Origin: Candidatus Gastranaerophilales bacterium
GTDB taxonomy: Bacteria; Cyanobacteriota; Vampirovibrionia; Gastranaerophilales; Gastranaerophilaceae
NCBI GenBank assembly: GCA_944324285.1
Contig: CALUVR010000020.1
Coordinates: 1 to 41,149 of the forward strand
DNA length: 41,149 nt
Direction: 5' to 3'
The notes beneath the pieces are model-generated. The model was given only the letters and a program-made list of their open reading frames with translations. It was not told where the DNA came from and searched no databases. This document shows positions 23,822 to 32,766 of the stretch, piece after piece (position 1 is the first letter of the stretch; every line of letters begins with the position of its first letter). The translations under genes were made by a program, and so were the position numbers.

Positions 23822-25579
23822 TTAGATGTCCTTATACGATCCCGCAAACTTATTTGCATAAGTTGTATGCAAAAGCTCATGCGCTTTATGCGAGCCCGGG
23901 TGTTCCAGATATTCCTGATAGAGCTTCTGGATAGAAGGGTTCATGTGGGATTTACGCTGAGGGAGTTCACTGTCCTCTTTGTAAAGCCCTTCTGCACGCT
24001 CAGCCTTAATTCTGCTGTCATCGCAGCTTCTAGGCTGTCCGCCGCCGTTGACGCAGCCGCCAGGACACGCCATAACTTCAAGCATCTGAAAATCAGCTTT
24101 ACCTTCTTTAATTTCTCTAATGGCCTTTTCAGCTTCTTTCAGTGTTGAAACTACTCTTACAACGAGTTTTGTACCTTTGAGATCAAGTTCAACCGTTTTT
24201 GAGCGGTTAGAAGTTCCTCTCATTTCTTTAATATCAACATCTTTAAGCTGTTCGCCCGTTGCAAATTCGTAAGCGGTACGGACTGCAGCTTCCGCAACAC
24301 CGCCGGATGCCCCGAAGATTGTACCTGCACCGGTGTATTCACCGAACGGAGAATCATGATCTTCCGGCTCAAGCGCGTTAAAGTTAATACCGGCTTCTTT
24401 AATCATTCTGCCGAGTTCCTGAGTTGTTAATACATAATCTGTGTCCGGATGTCCGTTTCTTGCAAGTTCAGGACGTTTGCACTCGTATTTTTTAGCGGTG
24501 CAAGGCATAATTGCAACAACAACAAGGTTTTCTCTTTCAATACCAAGCTGTTTTGGAACTAAATCAACTAGAACCGGCGACAGCATTGACATTGGGGATT
24601 TGCAGCTTGATAAGTGTTTCAGCATATCAGGGTGCTGATCTTCAAGATATTTTACCCATGCAGGACAGCAGGAAGTAAATAACGGAAGGTTTTGCCCTGA
24701 TTTTAGTCTTTCCAGAAATTCGGTTGCTTCTTCCATAATGGTTAAGTCTGCCGAGAAGTTGGTATCATAAACCTTGTCAAACCCGATTTTTCTGAGAGCT
24801 GCGTTCATTAAACCGATAGTGTTAGCGCCCGGTTTTAAACCGAACATTTCACCTAAGGCAACACGTGTTGCAGGCGCCATCTGAACTACAACGGTTTTAT
24901 CTTTGTTTGTAATCTCGCCCCAGACTCTTTCAATATCAGTTTTGATAGTTAAAGCGCCTGTCGGGCAGACTGCAGCACACTGACCGCAGTTTACGCAATC
25001 CACCTGACCGAGCGGTCTGCCGTTCATCGGTTGGACTACGGTTTTAGAACCTCTGTTTGCGAAACCGAGAACTGCATGTCCCTGAAATTCCGCGCAGGCT
25101 CTGACACATGCCCCACATAGAATACATTTGTTAGGGTCGCGGACAAGTGACGGGCTGCTGTCATCTATTGGAAGATATTCTTCCAGCGGTTTTTCAGCGT
25201 AGCGGATTTTTCTTATTCCGTACTCTTCCGCGTATTGCTGGAGTTCGCAGCTTCCTGATTTTTCACAGGTTAAGCATTCTTTGTCGTGGTTTGCAAGAAG
25301 AAGTTCAAGAACGGTTTTTCTAATTCTTCTTGTTTTTTCTGTATTAAGATGGATTTTTAATCCGTTTTCAGGCGGCATTGTGCAGGAAGATTGAATGCCG
25401 CGGCCTTCAACTTCGACAACACACATTCTGCATGCACCGAATTGTGTTAAGTCCGGACGGTAACAGAAAGTCGGAACATTCATGCCTGCTTTTCTGATTA
25501 CTTCAAGCAGGTTAGGTTCCGTTGTAAATTCAACTTCTTTACCGTCTATGAATAATGTTTTTTTATCTGTATCTGTCAT
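23822..25579 (-). CDS. hydA: [FeFe]-hydrogenase catalytic subunit (HydA, NADH-linked trimeric type)
   Basis: Evolves or oxidises H2 in the cytoplasm. 585 residues. Domain order: N-terminal [2Fe-2S] domain (CYRPDLTQFGACRMC), a His-Cys3 cluster (HDKECLTCEKSGSC), two [4Fe-4S] sites (CILCGACVRAC and CVNCGQCAAVCP), then the H-cluster domain. All three H-cluster signatures are intact: FTSCCPAWVKY, MPCTAKKYE and EVMACPGGCVNGGGQP. The C-terminus carries the small-subunit-like segment IQKLYQEYLEHPGSHKAHELLHT. With HydB and HydC upstream this is the trimeric type; whether it bifurcates electrons between NADH and ferredoxin cannot be read from sequence. A 112-base repeat-bearing gap separates it from hydB. 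Confidence 0.95.
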   Translation of the reverse strand: MTDTDKKTLFIDGKEVEFTTEPNLLEVIRKAGMNVPTFCYRPDLTQFGACRMCVVEVEGRGIQSSCTMPPENGLKIHLNTEKTRRIRKTVLELLLANHDKECLTCEKSGSCELQQYAEEYGIRKIRYAEKPLEEYLPIDDSSPSLVRDPNKCILCGACVRACAEFQGHAVLGFANRGSKTVVQPMNGRPLGQVDCVNCGQCAAVCPTGALTIKTDIERVWGEITNKDKTVVVQMAPATRVALGEMFGLKPGANTIGLMNAALRKIGFDKVYDTNFSADLTIMEEATEFLERLKSGQNLPLFTSCCPAWVKYLEDQHPDMLKHLSSCKSPMSMLSPVLVDLVPKQLGIERENLVVVAIMPCTAKKYECKRPELARNGHPDTDYVLTTQELGRMIKEAGINFNALEPEDHDSPFGEYTGAGTIFGASGGVAEAAVRTAYEFATGEQLKDVDIKEMRGTSNRSKTVELDLKGTKLVVRVVSTLKEAEKAIREIKEGKADFQMLEVMACPGGCVNGGGQPRSCDDSRIKAERAEGLYKEDSELPQRKSHMNPSIQKLYQEYLEHPGSHKAHELLHTTYANKFAGSYKDI

Positions 25580-25594
25580 ATTTTTGTTCCTTTA

Positions 25595-25690
25595 CTTTTT
25601 AGTGAATGGTGAATTGTTAATAGTGAGTTGTTCATTAAACCGGCTTTGCAGGTATGTTGGTCTATTCACTACTTCACTCTTCACTGTTCA
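25595..25690. repeat. imperfect palindromic repeat between hydB and hydA
   Basis: GTGAATGGTGAA ... TTCACTGTTCAC arms flank TTGTTCATTAAACCGGCTTT. The stem is imperfect. The TTCACTCTTCAC-style strings recur in the intergenic mosaics at 8940-8990 and 23440-23485. Confidence 0.5.
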
Positions 25691-25691
25691 C

Positions 25692-27554
25692 CTATTCTAA
25701 AACTATTGCTTTGAACGGGCAGTTGGTCAAGCAGGCTTCACACTTAATACATTTTTCCTGATTAATGTGGTGAGGCTGTTTAACAGTACCCTCAATAGCC
25801 CCGACAGGGCAGGTTCTTGCACATTTTGTACATCCTTTACAGAGTTCCGGCTGAATAACGATTTTCTTCATTGCCGTACAAACTCCTGCAGGACATTTTT
25901 TATCTTTAATGTGTGCAATATATTCATCTCTAAAGTATTTCAAAGTTGAAAGTACAGGGTTTGGAGCTGTTTTACCGAGTCCGCAGAGTGAACCTTCTTT
26001 GACTGATAAAGCGAGTTCTTCCAGCAACTCAAGGTCTTTCATTTCACCTTTACCTGCAACGATTTTTTCTAAGATTTTAAGCATATTTTTAGTACCTTCA
26101 CGGCAAGGAACGCATTTACCGCAGCTTTCATGCTGTGTAAAGTTCATAAAGAATCTTGCGACCTCAACGATACACGTATCCTCCGCCATTACGACAAGAC
26201 CGCCTGAACCTACCATTGCGCCTGCTTTTATAAGACTGTCATAGTCCATAGGAAGGTCTAAGTGTTCTTCTGTCAAACATCCGCCTGACGGACCGCCGAT
26301 TTGAACAGCTTTAAATTTTTTGCCGTTTCTTATGCCGCCGCCGATGTCAAATACGATTTCGCGTAATGTTGTTCCCATCGGAACTTCAATAAGACCTGTA
26401 TTGTTAACTTCACCTGTAAGTGCAAATGTTTTTGTGCCTTTTGAAGTTTCGGTACCTAAAGATGCAAACCAGTCAGCGCCTTTAAGCATAATTACAGGAA
26501 CGTTTGCAAGAGTTTCAACGTTGTTAATCAAAGTCGGACGTCCGAACAAGCCTTTATTTGCAGGGAACGGAGGTTTTGGTCTAGGCATACCGCGTTCGCC
26601 TTCAATTGATGCGATAAGAGCGGTTTCTTCACCACAGACAAATGCACCGGCGCCTTCTTTAATATGAATTGTCAGAGAAAAATCGCTTCCCATAATATTT
26701 TTGCCGAGGAAGTTTCTTGCTTCCGCATCAGCGATAGCTTTTCTGAGGCGTTTAATAGCAAGCGGATATTCTGCACGAACATAGATATAACCTTCATCAG
26801 CACCGATTGCGAATGCTGCAATTGCCATACCTTCAAGAAGTTTATGCGGGTCACCTTCCATAACGGATCTATCCATAAATGCCCCAGGATCGCCTTCGTC
26901 ACCGTTACAAACGATATATGATTTTCCGCCTCTGTTGGCTGCAGTAAATCTCCATTTTCTGCCGGTCGGGAAGCCGCCGCCCCCTCTTCCGCGTAATCCT
27001 GATTTTTCGATTTCCGCAATTACCGCTTCAGGATCGTTTTGTTCAAGAACATTCGCTAAAGCTTCATAACCTCTTACTGCAATTGCTTCATCAATACATT
27101 CAGCGTTTATGTGTCCGCAGTTTGCAAGCGCTGTTCTTGTCTGTTTTGCATAGAAATTAATTTCTTCTGCTTTATGTACATGTTCATGAGTTTTCGGGTC
27201 TGTGTAGAGAAGTCTTTCTACCGGTCTATCATTTTTAATGTGACTTTCGTAGATTTCTTCAACATCTTCCGGTTTAACCTTTACATAGACAACGTGTTTA
27301 TCCGGGATAAGAACAAGAACACCCTGTTCACAGAAACCGTGGCACCCTGTCGGGACTATCGTCATTTTATCATAATCAGTGAGAGGAGATACGTCAGCGC
27401 CGAGTTCTTTGAACTTTTCAATAACTTTCAACGAACCGTTTGCGACACATCCTGTTCCCGCGCAAACAAGAACTCTCAGTCCCTGTTTTTTGATTTCATC
27501 TTGAGCCTTTTGCTGCTCTTGTTTTATATCAATTTTTAATGCTGTTTTTTCCAT
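25692..27554 (-). CDS. hydB: NADH-binding subunit of the [FeFe]-hydrogenase (HydB, NuoF-like)
   Basis: Diaphorase subunit passing electrons between NAD(H) and HydA. 620 residues. N-terminal thioredoxin-like [2Fe-2S] domain (LVCAGTGCVANGS, PTGCHGFCEQG). FMN/NADH fold with GLRGRGGGGFPTGRKW and CNGDEGDPGAFMDR. SLBB-like region. [4Fe-4S] site ESCGKCVPCREGTK. A C-terminal bacterial ferredoxin pair (CKGCTKCARTCP and CIKCEACLTNCP). The extra ferredoxin domains are typical of hydrogenase HydB rather than complex I NuoF. AGAGGA precedes the ATG, with one base between this start and the hydC stop. Confidence 0.95.
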   Translation of the reverse strand: MEKTALKIDIKQEQQKAQDEIKKQGLRVLVCAGTGCVANGSLKVIEKFKELGADVSPLTDYDKMTIVPTGCHGFCEQGVLVLIPDKHVVYVKVKPEDVEEIYESHIKNDRPVERLLYTDPKTHEHVHKAEEINFYAKQTRTALANCGHINAECIDEAIAVRGYEALANVLEQNDPEAVIAEIEKSGLRGRGGGGFPTGRKWRFTAANRGGKSYIVCNGDEGDPGAFMDRSVMEGDPHKLLEGMAIAAFAIGADEGYIYVRAEYPLAIKRLRKAIADAEARNFLGKNIMGSDFSLTIHIKEGAGAFVCGEETALIASIEGERGMPRPKPPFPANKGLFGRPTLINNVETLANVPVIMLKGADWFASLGTETSKGTKTFALTGEVNNTGLIEVPMGTTLREIVFDIGGGIRNGKKFKAVQIGGPSGGCLTEEHLDLPMDYDSLIKAGAMVGSGGLVVMAEDTCIVEVARFFMNFTQHESCGKCVPCREGTKNMLKILEKIVAGKGEMKDLELLEELALSVKEGSLCGLGKTAPNPVLSTLKYFRDEYIAHIKDKKCPAGVCTAMKKIVIQPELCKGCTKCARTCPVGAIEGTVKQPHHINQEKCIKCEACLTNCPFKAIVLE

Positions 27555-27555
27555 A

Positions 27556-28050
27556 TTATCTGTCCTCTTTCAAAAGGGTATCCAAAACAATTGTGATGGC
27601 GTCTGACGTCATCTGCGGATATACCTTTCCGTTTATAACTACAACAGGTGCAAGACCGCATGCGCCAAGACAGCTTACTGTTTCTAAAGAGAACATACCG
27701 TCCTCGGTTGTCATTTTGCCGTCTTTCAAATCTAATCTTGCTTTAATAGCGTTAAGAACAGGCATTGAACCTCTAACGTGGCAGGCTGTTCCGTCGCACA
27801 CTTTAATCTCAAATCTACCCTTCGGCTCTAATGAAAATTGTGCGTAAAAAGTTGCAACACCGTATACGGTTGCAGGGGATAATCCCTCAATTTTTGTACC
27901 GATATAAATCAAGGCTTCCTCAGGCAGGTACCGGTAAACCTCCTGAACCTTTTGTAGTATCGCAATCAAATTGGACTTCTTACTTTCGTAGGAATTGATA
28001 ATCTCATCCAGCTTTGATGTGTCGATTTTGTGAGGATTATCTACTGTCAT
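27556..28050 (-). CDS. hydC: [2Fe-2S] subunit of the [FeFe]-hydrogenase (HydC, NuoE-like)
   Basis: Thioredoxin-fold [2Fe-2S] electron carrier of the trimeric hydrogenase. 164 residues. N-terminal helical bundle (SNLIAILQKVQEVYRYLPEEA) and cluster ligands in CDGTACHVRGS and CLGACGLAPVVVING. First gene of hydC-hydB-hydA. A strong AGGAGG ribosome site lies 8-9 bases before the ATG. Confidence 0.95.
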   Translation of the reverse strand: MTVDNPHKIDTSKLDEIINSYESKKSNLIAILQKVQEVYRYLPEEALIYIGTKIEGLSPATVYGVATFYAQFSLEPKGRFEIKVCDGTACHVRGSMPVLNAIKARLDLKDGKMTTEDGMFSLETVSCLGACGLAPVVVINGKVYPQMTSDAITIVLDTLLKEDR

Positions 28051-28084
28051 CTCACACTCCTCCTATATATGTTATTAACACTCT

Positions 28085-28118
28085 GATTGTATTTTTAACC
28101 CAAAAACAAGTACAATCT
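28085..28118 (-). promoter_or_regulatory. candidate promoter/operator of the hydrogenase operon
   Basis: On the minus strand TTGTAC (28115-28110), 18-base spacer, TACAAT (28091-28086). A perfect inverted repeat GATTGTA / TACAATC (28085-28091, 28112-28118) overlaps both boxes and could be an operator. Weak support. Confidence 0.35.
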
Positions 28119-28158
28119 TAGTGAAATTATCGCATAAGGAGGGTTGAAAATCAAGCTT

Positions 28159-28659
28159 TTAAGATTTTTTGCCTTTTACTGCATTTGTAAGATTGGCAAT
28201 ATTTCTGTAAAGCATTTTTAAAAAGTTATCATCATGGCTGATATATCCTGTATGAATATATTCTGTTCCGGCTTCAGTATTTTCCAGCATTCTTGTATTT
28301 GACCGCGTATAAATATATGTTTGTTTTGTATCTGCAGGCATTATTGCATCTTTAGCTTTGCCTGTCAGCATGTCTGATACCCTTATTGTAATACAGTCAT
28401 CTGCTGATTTTGCAAATTCCGGAATAATGTGCTGTGCTCTGCTGATTGTTGATGAGGTATCAAATATATCAACACTCACTGTATTCTTTTTTGCAAAATT
28501 AGCAATTGTTTCTTTTGCTAATGCAATTTCATTATATGCATCTATATGCTTTTTTAAACCTGTTGTATCTACCAGACGATTTAATTCTTTCTTATGTTTT
28601 TCATATCTGCTTAGTGCAATTTTGTTTTGAATTTTACCGAAAATTTTGCTGATTCCCAT
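28159..28659 (-). CDS. hypothetical protein
   Basis: A 166-residue soluble protein I do not recognise. N-terminal basic helical part (SKIFGKIQNKIALSRYEKHKKELNRLV), a middle alpha/beta-looking part (VSVDIFDTSSTISRAQHII), and a Tyr/Thr-rich end (YIYTRSNTRML). No Cys pairs, signal or membrane segments. AAAGGA lies 8 bases before the ATG. It is the last gene after nth on the same strand, 64 bases away. Confidence 0.6.
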   Translation of the reverse strand: MGISKIFGKIQNKIALSRYEKHKKELNRLVDTTGLKKHIDAYNEIALAKETIANFAKKNTVSVDIFDTSSTISRAQHIIPEFAKSADDCITIRVSDMLTGKAKDAIMPADTKQTYIYTRSNTRMLENTEAGTEYIHTGYISHDDNFLKMLYRNIANLTNAVKGKKS

Positions 28660-28723
28660 AATTTTAATTCCTTTTTGGTTTTACATTTGCTTCTATAAAA
28701 ACAGGTAATAAAAATTTTTGCTA

Positions 28724-29371
28724 TTATATTAACTTTCTGCAATAATCTTTTATCGGACAAATGCCGCACATCGGTTTAATTGGTTTACAAACATTTTGAC
28801 CGTGGGTTACGAGAAGAGTATTTATATCAATCCAGTGCTTGACGGGAAGTTTTTCTCTCAGCGCAAATTCGGTCTCTTCCGGAGTTTTCGTTTTTACGTA
28901 ACCCAGTCTGTTAAAAATTCTATGAACATGTACATCCACACAAATCGCAGGTTTATTAAAACCTCTGCTCATGACAAGGTTTGCGGTTTTTCTGCCGACA
29001 CCTTTGAATTTTGTCATTTCTTCTATTGATTCAGGAACTTTTGAATTGTATTTTTCAACGAGGTCTTTTGAAAGTTCAACAATCTGTTTTGCTTTATTCG
29101 CATAAAATCCGACAGGATAAATAGCTTTTTCCAATTCTTTTACATCGCATTTTGCAAAATCTTCAGGAGTCCGTCCAAGTTCCAGCATCCTTAATGTCGC
29201 AGGGTATGTGGTTTTATCATTGGTTCTGAGGCTCAATATACAGGCAATTAATACAAGATAAGGATCATTAAAAGAATCCATTAAGTGAACAAAATCGCTT
29301 CTCGGCTGTTCCGCCTCTTTTAACAATCTTACGATTTCGTCTATGTTATCTTTCTCTTTCAATTTTGCCAT
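28724..29371 (-). CDS. nth: endonuclease III
   Basis: Base-excision DNA glycosylase/AP lyase acting on oxidised pyrimidines. 215 residues. The helix-hairpin-helix FKGVGRKTANLV contains the catalytic Lys, VDVHVHRIFNRLG the catalytic Asp. A C-terminal [4Fe-4S] loop C-x6-C-x2-C-x5-C (CKPIKPMCGICPIKDYC) is present. The start overlaps the end of lpxK by 26 bases with GAGGAA upstream, so the two are cotranscribed. Confidence 0.95.
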   Translation of the reverse strand: MAKLKEKDNIDEIVRLLKEAEQPRSDFVHLMDSFNDPYLVLIACILSLRTNDKTTYPATLRMLELGRTPEDFAKCDVKELEKAIYPVGFYANKAKQIVELSKDLVEKYNSKVPESIEEMTKFKGVGRKTANLVMSRGFNKPAICVDVHVHRIFNRLGYVKTKTPEETEFALREKLPVKHWIDINTLLVTHGQNVCKPIKPMCGICPIKDYCRKLI

Positions 29372-30386
29372 TCAAAAGTTCCTCAACATTTATATCTGTT
29401 TTTAATTTTAAAGCATAAATATTGTCTTGGTTGAATTTTTTCAATTTTACCGCGTCTTTTTCTGTCGTGACGATTACGCCTTTTATATTTTCAATATCAC
29501 TCAAAACATACTGATGATGATCGTCAAACGGAATCATTTCCTTTATTGTATAATTTTCCAGAAAATCAAAGAACTGTCCCGGCTGCCCTATTGCGCAGAG
29601 TGCAGTGATTTCCGTATCCGGAGGAAGAAGTTCTCCGGTTTTAATATTATAAACGATATCAGGCTCGGTTTTACAGACAAATGTTTGAATTTTCATACGC
29701 TTTTCCATAATTTTAGCTATTTTTTCAGCGCGGGTATGGTCGAGATTTTTGCTTACAACAACAAGTCTGTCAACCCGTTTGAAGGCTTCAGGTCCTTCTC
29801 TCAAAGGTCCTGCCGGAAGTAATTTTTCGTTCCCGAAACCTTTTTCGCTATCCATTAATACGATATCTAAATCCCTGTATAATTTTCTGTGCTGAAAACC
29901 ATCATCAAGGATTATATTAGTTACGCCAAATTTTTCAATTGCGTATTTTGCAGCTTCATAACGATTTTTAGAAGTTACGACAATTGCACCTTTGACGTTT
30001 TCTGCAAGCCAGTAAGGTTCATCGCCTGCAAGGTTTGCGTTATAGTAAATCTTTTCGCCGTCTGATATGAGATTAATCTGTTTATTAGAGAGTTTTCCGC
30101 CGTAGCCGCGGGAGATTATTGCGGTACGCTTGCCTTTTTCTATAAAATATTTTGCGATTTCAGCAACCACAGGCGTTTTCCCGACGCCGCCCGTTGTAAT
30201 ATTACCGACAGAAACAACAAAAGCATCGACTTTTTTCGGTTTCACGTAACCTCTGTCATATAGAATATTTTTTAATCCGCTTCCTATTCCGTAAAAAATC
30301 GAGGCAAATTCAAGGATTTTCACATAAGCGCCTTTTGCCTCTTTATCGTAATGTATTTTAGTTATTTCTGTTTTTAAATTTTTCAT
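29346..30386 (-). CDS. lpxK: tetraacyldisaccharide 4'-kinase
   Basis: Phosphorylates the lipid A disaccharide 1-phosphate at the inner membrane, the sixth step of lipid A synthesis. 346 residues. N-terminal hydrophobic helix (ILEFASIFYGIGSGL). P-loop VGNITTGGVGKTPVV (about 61-75). ISRGYGGK and the family marker ILDDGFQHRKLYRDLDIVLMD (about 160-180) are intact. It shows the organism makes lipid A and so has an outer membrane. Preceded by a hairpin-bearing gap (30387-30504). Confidence 0.95.
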   Translation of the reverse strand: MKNLKTEITKIHYDKEAKGAYVKILEFASIFYGIGSGLKNILYDRGYVKPKKVDAFVVSVGNITTGGVGKTPVVAEIAKYFIEKGKRTAIISRGYGGKLSNKQINLISDGEKIYYNANLAGDEPYWLAENVKGAIVVTSKNRYEAAKYAIEKFGVTNIILDDGFQHRKLYRDLDIVLMDSEKGFGNEKLLPAGPLREGPEAFKRVDRLVVVSKNLDHTRAEKIAKIMEKRMKIQTFVCKTEPDIVYNIKTGELLPPDTEITALCAIGQPGQFFDFLENYTIKEMIPFDDHHQYVLSDIENIKGVIVTTEKDAVKLKKFNQDNIYALKLKTDINVEELLNGKIERER

Positions 30387-30411
30387 GAATTTTATACTTT
30401 TGCTATTACCA

Positions 30412-30492
30412 GGAGATCAGGTGTGTTTGTTTTCGAAACGATAGCGAGAGCAGAGCGGGAGCGTGTTGAGAAAATAAATACACCTGTTCTCC
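30412..30492. repeat. long imperfect hairpin between mlaD-like gene and lpxK
   Basis: GGAGATCAGGTGTGTTTGTTTTC at 30412-30434 pairs with the stretch at 30470-30492 (GAAAATAAATACACCTGTTCTCC) apart from a few mismatches or bulges. The loop is GC-rich (GATAGCGAGAGCAGAGCGGG). Confidence 0.6.
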
Positions 30493-30504
30493 TTAATTAT
30501 TATT

Positions 30505-31869
30505 CTAAAACATCAACCTGAACAGTAAAAATCTCTTATTCAGTTTTTCCGAGAATTGTCTTAAGTTGCAGGCAGTCGCGGAAGTTTCTTCCAGCAGTGT
30601 CTGCAATTGTGTTTTATTTTCAGGTGTAACCTGATTTACTGTAGCAAGTGTTGTCGTTATTTGAGCCATTGCGCTGTTTGCGTTATCAACGGTCATTGTA
30701 AGTTTTCGTTTCAGGTTTGTATCTTTTGTCATTGAATTTACAAATTCGCTGATTTCATTTATGTTATGCGCAATAGTTCTAATATCAGACGCCATTTGTT
30801 CGGCTTCTTTTTCATTACCCATAATCTTATTCAAATTCTTTGCAAGCTGGTCTACTGAATTTGAGGTTGAATAGAGAGTTTCCTTAAACTGCGGATCTCC
30901 TATAATGTTATTGATATTTATAGATAATTTATTAAAGTCGTTCGTAGCCTGAGTCATCAACGCCATTAATTCATCTATATCATCTCTTGAATCATCAAGA
31001 AGCTTGTTTACTTTTTCAACAGTTGAGGAAGCCTGAGCCGTTATATCATTAAGGTTAAGAACCGTGCTTTTTAAATCGGCAATCATTTGATCAGACAGAA
31101 GCATATTAATTTTCTGGTTAGTTTCAGTGAGCGTTTCTGCTGCTTTATACTGCCATTCCATAAAATCTGCAATACGCATCGGCTCAATTATTGTATACGG
31201 CGAATCCTGCTGCGGAAACGGCAATACAGTATCGTCAAGGGTTGCTATTCTGAGTTTTTTTGTTCCATCTTTCAGGGTAACAGTTTTACCTTTTACAAAT
31301 TCAGGAAGAATAAGCCCCGGAAGGGTTACCGTATAATCTATTTTATACGCATATTTTGTCTTAATTCTTTCTCTGTCTGCAGATGGAATAGCTTCCGTTG
31401 AAACAGTTTCTATGTTCTTAATTACACCAACATCCCTGTATTCATCATCAAGCTTCATATCAACCAGATCATCTTTATAAAGAATATCTTTGTTAAACAT
31501 CGGGATATAAAGAGTTTTTGTCTTTGGCGGTGTAATTTCAAGGAAAAGTTCTCCTATTAACCCTGACTGCTGAATACTGAATAATGATGCAGGCGGAATT
31601 TCAATGTCAGGTTCCGTGATTACGAATTTTACTCTGACATAATTATTTTCGCCGTTGATAACAGGGGTAATCTCTTCTACCTGCCCGACTTTCAAACCCA
31701 TCATTTGTACGGCGGAACCGGGACGCATGCCGTTTACATCCTGAAACTTAATTTCTATCCTGTCGGCTGATGATATTGCACGTCCTTTTACCCTCACAAC
31801 TATTCCGAGAAGCAAGACTATTGCAATAAGAGTTAAAAGCCCCACTTTAAATGATGATGAAAATTTCAT
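30505..31869 (-). CDS. MlaD/MCE-domain protein (lipid transport)
   Basis: Inner-membrane-anchored periplasmic component of a lipid transporter between the membranes. 454 residues. N-terminal TM (FKVGLLTLIAIVLLLGIVV, about 7-25). MCE domain about 38-115 (EIKFQDVNGMRPGSAVQMMGLKVGQVEEI, then SGLIGELFLEI). A longer insert and then a long helical region 240-454 with heptad-like spacing (AQASSTVEKVNKLLDDSRDDI), as in MCE proteins that build a tube or needle. The permease and ATPase partners are not in the window. Confidence 0.85.
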   Translation of the reverse strand: MKFSSSFKVGLLTLIAIVLLLGIVVRVKGRAISSADRIEIKFQDVNGMRPGSAVQMMGLKVGQVEEITPVINGENNYVRVKFVITEPDIEIPPASLFSIQQSGLIGELFLEITPPKTKTLYIPMFNKDILYKDDLVDMKLDDEYRDVGVIKNIETVSTEAIPSADRERIKTKYAYKIDYTVTLPGLILPEFVKGKTVTLKDGTKKLRIATLDDTVLPFPQQDSPYTIIEPMRIADFMEWQYKAAETLTETNQKINMLLSDQMIADLKSTVLNLNDITAQASSTVEKVNKLLDDSRDDIDELMALMTQATNDFNKLSININNIIGDPQFKETLYSTSNSVDQLAKNLNKIMGNEKEAEQMASDIRTIAHNINEISEFVNSMTKDTNLKRKLTMTVDNANSAMAQITTTLATVNQVTPENKTQLQTLLEETSATACNLRQFSEKLNKRFLLFRLMF

Positions 31870-31938
31870 ATAGCCCTTTCCTTAATAAAACGATTTAATA
31901 AATTTATTGTATCAAAAACCGTTTATTAATGCAAAAGG

Positions 31939-32679
31939 TTACAGATAATTTGCGAGGATATTTTTTACATAATTCTGTGTTTCAGGGTACGGCGGAACTC
32001 CGTCATATTTGTCAACAGCTCCCGGACCTGCATTGTATGCGGCAAGAGCTAAAATTATATTACCGTTATATTTATTAAGCATTGATTTTAAATATCTTAC
32101 ACCGCCGTCGACGTTTTGGAGCGGATTATAGGCGTCCTGAACTCCTAAACCTTTCGCCGTCGCAGGCATAAGCTGCATTAGACCCATCGCGCCTACTTTT
32201 GATGTTGCGTTTGCATTAAATCCGGATTCCTGTTTTATCAACGCTTTTACTAATTTTTCATCAACTCCGTGTTTTTCACATACTTTTGATATCATACTTA
32301 AAATCTGGGATTTTGAAGTTCCTGTTGTTTGTGAGGCTTTTTGAACTGCATTTGCAGAATTTATCTCATTTACCGCATTTGTTAGGGTTTGAGCCGGAGC
32401 ATTTTTTATAATATTCGCCTTTACATTCATTGCCTGAGGACCGAGCAGGAGGCTTCCAAAATCAGATTTGGCACTCTCCATCAGGACATTTTCAAAGTTT
32501 GGCAAATTCTTTTTATTAGCAGGATAAATCGTATCTATAGGATTTTGAGCAACCTGCTGTTCAGGTCCGTGAATTTGCTCATTTATGCTTCTCACCTGAT
32601 TGCTTAAGGCAGCATAACGCTGCATGGCAGCAGCCTTGCCGCTTGATGACAACAAATTCTGTATCATTTTTGAAAACAT
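31939..32679 (-). CDS. lytic transglycosylase (SLT/GH23 domain)
   Basis: Peptidoglycan-cleaving enzyme. 246 residues. The C-terminal SLT domain (about 130-246) has the catalytic Glu in [12 protein letters not shown] and the family motifs [13 protein letters not shown] and [12 protein letters not shown]. The N-terminal 130 residues lack a clear signal peptide and are helical and Gln/Asn-rich ([20 protein letters not shown]), ending in NFENVLMES, a style seen in enzymes exported through dedicated machines such as flagellar or pilus systems; the export route is unknown. Confidence 0.85.
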   Translation of the reverse strand: MFSKMIQNLLSSSGKAAAMQRYAALSNQVRSINEQIHGPEQQVAQNPIDTIYPANKKNLPNFENVLMESAKSDFGSLLLGPQAMNVKANIIKNAPAQTLTNAVNEINSANAVQKASQTTGTSKSQILSMISKVCEKHGVDEKLVKALIKQESGFNANATSKVGAMGLMQLMPATAKGLGVQDAYNPLQNVDGGVRYLKSMLNKYNGNIILALAAYNAGPGAVDKYDGVPPYPETQNYVKNILANYL

Positions 32680-32766
32680 AATTACTCTACCCTTGTCCTG
32701 ATAAACCTATTATAGGTTTAAACTTCTACCCTGATATCATATAAACTAATGATTTTTATCAGAATG

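Noticed and set aside
26664-27539. Plus-strand open frames opposite hydB (e.g. 142 residues)
   Set aside because: Antisense shadows of a gene with intact motifs; Cys/Phe-rich translations typical of the reverse strand.
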